A stretch of 64,000 nucleotides of DNA from Gnetum montanum. Its lineage: Eukaryota; Streptophyta; Gnetopsida; Gnetales; Gnetaceae. Location of the stretch: the NCBI GenBank assembly GCA_015680685.1, contig MNCI01010753.1:397498-461497 (forward strand). Reading direction: 5' to 3'. A program made the translations under genes and the position numbers. The stretch's first letter is position 1. The number at the start of each line of letters is the position of its first letter. Of this stretch, positions 58,301 to 64,000 are shown piece after piece. The notes beneath the pieces were generated by a model. It worked only from the letters and a program-made list of their open reading frames with translations, was not told the DNA's origin and searched no databases.

Positions 58301-60345
58301 TATTTTTGTTTACTAGAGGCAAAGAGAAGGAATTTAATGTTGCTTCTAAGGTATATTTTAGGCCTTTTTTTTTCTAATACTTTGGGATTTTAATGTTACA
58401 TATAACATTGGTAGCAGAGGTCCTTTGATGTTAACGTTATGGATCAAGGAAGAAGTGATTGACATTGAAGAGTAATAAAATAAAATAAGAGGATATAAAC
58501 CAATAAGAAAGAAGGGAATTCTAGAGAGCACCTCCAAAGCTTAGAGAAAGGGAGGACTTCTAGAAAGAGAAAATAAGTAACTTTTGAATACTCACCTTAC
58601 ATACTTTACTAAGTACAAATGATGTAGCATAATTTCTAGTATTGATGCTAGTGAATGTAGCATTAACAATTTTTTTATTTTTTAGAAGTAGCTCAAGAGA
58701 AGAGGACTTTGGAACATAAGGCCAAAAAGCTACATTCCACATTTCCTTCTATTCTTGAAGGTATAAGCAAAGAGGAGTTAGATTTTCCATCTAACTTGCT
58801 TTCATAAGAGGAGAATGAGAAAGTTGATAAGAGAAGTTTAGATTCTTTTTCTAATCTCTTTGGATTGAACCTCAATGAAATGAGCTAGGAAGAGCTAGAA
58901 AAAAGAAAGGGATGATCTTCTAGCAGTGGAGATTCCTCCTCCTTCTTCTATAAATGTTACTCTAATGAGTAAAATAATTTTGAATGATCCTAAGATTTGT
59001 AAGTGGATTAAGAAAGTGATAAGCTTTAAAATCTTCACATCATATGGTGAGTATATATCAACATTGCATCAAAAGTTGTATGTGATTTTTATAAGCATCA
59101 AAAATAACTTAGCTAATATTTTTCTTTTGTAGAAATTAAAAAGAAGATTTGGGCTTGCATCAAAGACAAGCAACTGATGTTGGAGGATATGGCTAATGAT
59201 ATGAAAAGAAAGTTAAACCTGATCTCTCTAGGGAAAGGTAAATAGATCTAATATTATTATAAAGAGAACAATGCTTATGTTACGAGTAGAGAATCTAACA
59301 TCCCTTGTTTATCATGTAGAAATAAAAGTCAAGTAAAATAAAGAGTAGGTAATATTCCATGATTTGGCAATAAATATCAACATGTCAATAGATAGCATGG
59401 CTATTAATAAAATAAGTACTAATCTTAACTATGCAAAGAATATGGAAGTATTGTCCATTAAGCAAGAAAATACAAATGCCATACTCCTAGATTCATTGGA
59501 GCATATGCATAAGAAAGAAGAAGAAAACAAAACATAAATAAAAATGTTGTCTAACCAAGTGAAGCTTCTTAAAGTCAAACTAAGGGATAACAACATGGTT
59601 AAGCATAATATTCCTCCCTCCCCCACTTCCCCATGCATGCTAGTAAGAGAAGAATAAAGATATGGAATTACAAAAAGCTTTAGTGGAATGCAAGAGGTTT
59701 ACATTGGTCATGAGGTGATCCATGACCAGTTTGAGGAATTCTATGAAAGCATGGAAGAATTAGGGTAGGAAGCATCAAACCAATCAATAGTGATACAAGC
59801 AAGAATACCACAAATTATTGAAAGAAAATAAAGGCTTATGTGTTGACTAGGAAATAATAAGTATATTCATTAAACAAACTAAATTAGAAGAACTATTTGA
59901 AGATTTTTCCGATAGTGTGATGATTACCACACTAGAAGAATAATAAAGGGGCTTGCAAAAGGAGCCTACAAAAGAAGGGGAGGATGATGACATCACCCCA
60001 AAGGAGTTAAAGGCTTGTGAAGAAGAATGGGATAGTATTTTGTTAAAGATCCCAAGCTCAGTGTTCAACATATTAGATACATCTAATCTAAGTTTGGAGA
60101 AAATAAAGGAAAGGATCTTAGAGATGTATTAACATACACAAGGTAAACATGAAAATTTTGAGCTAGATTATTTTATCTTATGTTATAGAAATAAAAATAA
60201 CTACCTATTTTATCTTAGTTTCATCTTGAAATCCTAGAAAGAGTAGCCAAAAAGTAGCATCTAAACCTACTCCTATATAAGTTGATGAACAAGAGAAGAA
60301 ATAAGCTACTAAGGATGATGTATAAGGCTTACAAGTTCATGATGT
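55392..60345 (+). pseudogene. Unrecognised multi-exon gene-like locus, charged/coiled-coil-like
   Basis: I do not recognise the product. Coding islands with few stops lie at about 55392-55875 (starts MSKEVIKKVELGLKL; ends at GTAAGT), 56800-57175, 57590-58370 (first 107 codons open; FDMVGIFYSLGFKD), 58400-58570, 58695-59048, 59144-59237 and 59321-60131, with a possible last one at 60232-60345. Gaps are AT-rich. The last two well-defined junctions fit exactly: TCATATG/GTGAGT to TTTTGTAG/AAATT and GGGAAAG/GTAAAT to CATGTAG/AAATA, both phase 1, each giving Glu across the join. The protein is rich in Lys, Glu, Leu and Ile. Stops and frameshifts (for example near 58910 and 59850) mark it as a pseudogene or a decayed element ORF. 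Confidence 0.5.
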
Positions 60346-60779
60346 TTTTATGTTAGTTTTATGTATCATTTGTGTTTGATGTAGAGAGTCAATTTTTTAT
60401 AAAACATCAAGTGTAAATAACATTGAAAAATAACATGTGATGTCAAATGTAATGATGCACACTAATTATAAAAGTTTTCTAAAATGATAATAAAATCACT
60501 TTTGTGTCATTTTCAATTAACCATAATTATTTTCATAATAGTTATGAAAATGATAGGGTATGTTGGTGTTATGTAATTTCTCACTAGTTAACATTGTTTA
60601 CTAATGGTAAGAAATGAAAAGAAAAGATAAAAAGAAACAATGTCTCAATGCAAAGTTTTGATATTATTGTAATAGGTGCTAGTAGATGTTAATCACTGAG
60701 AAAAAGGTGCAAACAAAAGAAATTAGTTTTTAAAAGCTTATGCATATAATGTTATTGTATCAGCTATAAACTTTCAAGT
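60346..60779. other. No gene seen
   Basis: AT-rich, probably 3' flank of the preceding locus. Confidence 0.4.
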
Positions 60780-61513
60780 AGTCATGTGAGAAGGATAAAG
60801 GAAAATCTTTTCCTTAGTAGGAGATATGTTAAGTTCTTCAAAGCCTAAGTTAATAACTTTGATATCAAGAATAGACTCATTATTTAGATCTGCCAATTCT
60901 TTGGTATTGATAGAGTCCATAGAAGGAGAGGTAACTATAGTTTTGCCTTAGGATTGACTTTAATATTAGCAAGTTCATTGCTAACTTACTAAGGTTGTGC
61001 TTCATGATCTAGATAAGAAACACTCAAAATTTTTGTATTTATTGAAATGATTGTTTCATGGTATTAGAAAGAAAAATGAACTTCCTTATATATTAGATAT
61101 GATGCTGCATGATGCTAAACTAGCTAGGGGCATCCTAGTATTCCATTCACACAAAAAAAGCTTTAGATTAAATAAAATCACCCACTATGAATGGAAACCT
61201 AATGGAACCTATAACTTCTACTCATGTACCATTAAATGAAATAAGATTAATAAAAGTTTCATGAAAGCTACTTGATCATGAAGATTGCAGCGTATAATAA
61301 TAGTCCATGTGATCACATTTGACGTAGCACCATCATCAACATGTATTACTGGGATTGAAGAATCAGGTGATACTTTGATAGTAATGTAGAGTGATAGTTT
61401 ATAGATATATCCTATCTTTAAATCAAGTTTGATATTCTCACCATAGAAGTTTAGACTATCTAATCCATAATGAGGAGCTTGAAGAAAAGATGATATAGCT
61501 TTTTTTTGAGTTG
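60780..61513 (-). pseudogene. Tat/Ogre-like protease fragment, minus strand
   Basis: Minus-strand frame 61513-61218 reads LYITIKVSPDSSIPVIHVDDG then ATSNVITWTI, close to the HVDVGAETNVISW active-site region of the Tat/Ogre element at 5860. Further along the strand, about 60930-60780, an SILDIKVINLGFEEL stretch resembles the EVINLGTEE pattern that precedes RT in this lineage. It is cut at 61513 by the LTR of element F. Confidence 0.4.
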
Positions 61514-62331
61514 TGATGGGACGTGATATCGCATGGGCCGCAATATTGCGTACGTGATATTGTGTCTTCCCCTGCGATATCGCGTATGCGATATCATAGC
61601 ACGTCGCCAAATCTATAAATAAGAGGCGGCTCTCCCTTGTTTCGCCATCTAGATCTAGACCGTAGCCAAAATCTTGCAGTTTTTCCATTCCAGAGTTAGA
61701 GTAATTTCCATGTGCCCACAGTAGGAGTCCCAAAGTGAACGGATCTTTATTCGAGAAAATATTGTACTTGAGCACAAGTTTGTGTACGAAAATAAAGATG
61801 AACTTTTTGGATAAACCTTGTAGTGCATGGACTAAGCTAATTAGGACTTTAATTATTGTTAATTTTTTAAATGCTTTATTAGTTAATTAATCTCTCTTAA
61901 CCCTCAACACTCCTAGTTAAGTGCATTCAGTACAACTGCTTCGAGCACGTGCATTACGCTTGGTAATCCCAATAACGAATAGCGTTTGGTAATCCCAGAA
62001 GGTTGCATTGGTTTAGGGTGTGAACGGCAAGTGGGAATATATACTGATGCTAGGCATTAGAACTTAGTTAATTAAAGTTAGTTACTTAGTCTCTTCACCC
62101 TTTCCCTCATTAGCATAGGCGATAAAAGATAAAAGACATAAAAATCACATACCTCAGACTTACTTAACCATACAACCGTGACAAATACAAGTAAGTCTAG
62201 GAAGACAACGAACGATTAACCTTAAGTGTTTCATAAGGCGTGTAGGCACTTAGTCTATAGAGTTCGACCGGATCATGCGTGTAATGCTCGTATTTGTATG
62301 GCTGAGTGTAGGGGTACCTTGTCACTCATCA
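61514..62331 (+). repeat. 5' LTR of element F
   Basis: TGATGGGACG...CACTCATCA. U3 holds GCGATATCGCGTATGCGATA-type near-palindromic repeats, TATAAAT at 61614-61620, and AATAAAGATGAAC near 61790. Confidence 0.85.
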
Positions 62332-62332
62332 T

Positions 62333-62350
62333 TGGCGTCGTTGCTGGGGA
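62333..62350 (+). other. Primer-binding site, element F
   Basis: TGGCGTCGTTGCTGGGGA, two mismatches from the tRNA-Asp-type Athila site. Confidence 0.85.
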
Positions 62351-62476
62351 CTAAGTTGTTTGTGCACTAAGTAGAACATAGAAAATCATCCACGTCATTG
62401 GGAAGCTTAAACGAACCCTTAGGCTTAATCAGAAGAAAATTTAAACAATGGTCAATAGCACACCAACAAAATAACA

Positions 62477-64000
62477 ATGTCTTCTTCTTCTGATAAAAGT
62501 ACTTCACCACCTAGGGATCACATAAGAGACAGTTGGCGGCACAACATACGTAACCCAGAACCGCTAGTTCCTCAATAGTATCAGGTGGTATATACTCATC
62601 ACGATGAGTATATACCCAATTTTACTTTTATCCTCCATCAGGATGAACAACTGCGCTGGAGAGACCTGCAAGGTAACATAGTGTTACCCATAGATCGGGC
62701 AGTCCCTAACATGCTCCTTCGTGCTCTTGCATAGATAGGCATGATAGAACTATATGCTGAATATGTTGTAGAAGATTATGACATAAGGGATTACCATCCC
62801 ACAGCAGCGCAATGTCTAAGGGACTCGCGGTAGGAGAGTTATCACACATCATTGAAGGGCAAAGGACCCTGCAATGCTTTGCCCGTCATAAGAGAAGTTA
62901 AGGGTGGGGAACCTATCTCAATAGGTTTTCCAAAAAATGATGTTCCTCCTCCTCATGATGGTGAGGAGGTAGGGTATCAGAACCTACACTCTATGATTCA
63001 CAACCCTGGTTTTGATTCCCATGAACACCAAGTGTTCAATGAGGGAACACAAACACATGACAAAGGCAAGAAATCTGATCGTCATCATGATCGGGGCCGT
63101 AGCCACCGAAGAGAAGGTAAGAAACATCGTCATGGCGATGGTTCCCCTTCTTCTTCCCCTTCATCACATCATTCACCCTCTCCTTCCACATCAGGACACA
63201 GTCACAAAGAGCACAACTGTGAGGATAAGGGTAAGGATAAGCAAAATGAGAGACCTCAACGAGAGAGTCGAGAGCGAGGATGAGGGAATTCTACAGAGTT
63301 AAGGCATAGAAGGGAAAGTAGGGAACCATGTAGGCATCATAGATGTCATGAGAGATATGATCATGATGAACCCCTACTTGCCACCCGAAGTATGTTAGAT
63401 ATTACGGAGGCTATTAGAATACCTACAAGGCACTAAAAAGATAGTCAGATCAAGAGACTAGACATGAATAATATTCCATGATTTGAGGGGGGATACAATG
63501 CTGATCCGTAGAATCACTTACAGGCATTCCACGATGCCTACACCTTGAAAAATATTGAAAACGAGTGGTAGAAGTTAAATTTGTTTCCTAGGACACTCAG
63601 AAAAGATGCAGAAAGTTGGTACTAGTCTTTAGAGTCGGAAACCATTAGGAGGTGGAGTACAATGCTAGAATTGTTTAACGATAAATACCAAACGTACTCC
63701 AGAGTGTCCAACTTGCGTAAGCAGATACAAGGATGGAAGCAGGGTACTCACGAACCCTTGGATGCTTCCATGGGCCGATATTATGCATTGTTACATCGTT
63801 TCCTAGGCCATGGTTATGCACAATGGGATCAACTCCGCCATCTCATAGATGGGCTAAGACACGAAACTAGGAGAACCATTGGGACATATGCCCAAGGGAG
63901 ATTATCTTAACTTTGGTCCCATGAAGTTCATAGATTGTTGGAGTAAGTAGTTAAGGAAGAAGGGGAGCTACAGAAAAGAGAAAGCGCGGAAGAGTATAAT
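62477..64000 (+). pseudogene. Gag of element F, partial
   Basis: Starts MSSSSDKSTSPP at 62477, with an in-frame TAG about 34 codons in, then PNFTFILHQDEQLRW, a 143-codon open stretch (62852-63283) with the SDRHHDRGRSHRREGKKHRH linker, then after a frame change the capsid-like domain (MNNIP, FEGGYNADP) and an open stretch 63662-63910 (MLELFNDKYQTYSRV, TRRTIGTYAQGRLS). Continues beyond the window. Stops at former Gln/Trp codons. Confidence 0.8.

Larger units (their letters stand above)
61514..64000 (+). mobile_element. Athila-like element F, cut by the window edge
   Basis: 5' LTR 61514-62331, primer-binding site and gag run off the right edge. LTR and gag are closest to element D (shared GATATC-rich U3, same gag text). 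Orientation is opposite to D. Confidence 0.85.

Noticed and set aside
61218-61775. 185-codon minus-strand open frame as a single gene
   Set aside because: Its first third is the complement of the element F LTR. Only the 61513-61218 part resembles a retroelement protease.

Overview
The window looks like nuclear DNA of a seed plant with a large, repeat-filled genome. It is AT-rich and packed with old, stop-riddled Ty3/gypsy retrotransposons of the Athila and Tat/Ogre lineages, some nested in one another. It carries one clearly intact spliced plant gene. A gymnosperm would fit, but this is inference. I saw no bacterial operon, CRISPR array, rRNA or intact tRNA.

Layout. 1-590: chromovirus-like protease remnant. 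About 940-1895: degenerate LTR. 2799-3245: tandem repeat. 4787-10975: decayed Tat/Ogre-like element (gag tail, protease, 1.4-kb intron-like gap, RT, two RNase H domains, integrase), followed by a 3' UTR with a ~34-bp tandem array (12008-12177, continuing at 24802-25530). 12178-24801: full-length Athila-like element inserted into that array (element B). 26930-28190: probable copia-type LTR. 30568-37508, minus strand: Athila-like element with a perfect 5-bp target duplication that has lost RT, RNase H, integrase and most of its third ORF (element D). About 37600-38438: degenerate minus-strand LTR. 38985-39990: RTE-like LINE tail and two tRNA-derived SINEs.

41108-43571: the one confident host gene, three exons, 547 residues, a Golgi-type GT77 / nucleotide-diphospho-sugar transferase (At4g15970-like) with an unusually long disordered stem. 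44870-about 55255: Athila-like element truncated on its right (element E). 55392-60345: coding islands with in-phase splice sites, an unrecognised multi-exon coiled-coil-like pseudogene. 60780-61513, minus: Tat-like protease remnant. 61514-64000: 5' LTR, primer-binding site and gag of another Athila-like element (F), cut by the window edge.

The four Athila-like elements (B, D, E, F) share LTR ends (TGATG...CATCA), a tRNA-Asp-type primer-binding site, and a gag with an Arg/His/Ser-rich linker. B and E carry an extra ORF after integrase; D keeps only its start. In all three that start is an ATGGCA directly behind a splice-acceptor-like AG. The spacer before it holds a short RNA hairpin whose stem bases vary while pairing is kept. 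These are the most interesting signals here. All retroelement reading frames are broken; I describe them as found.
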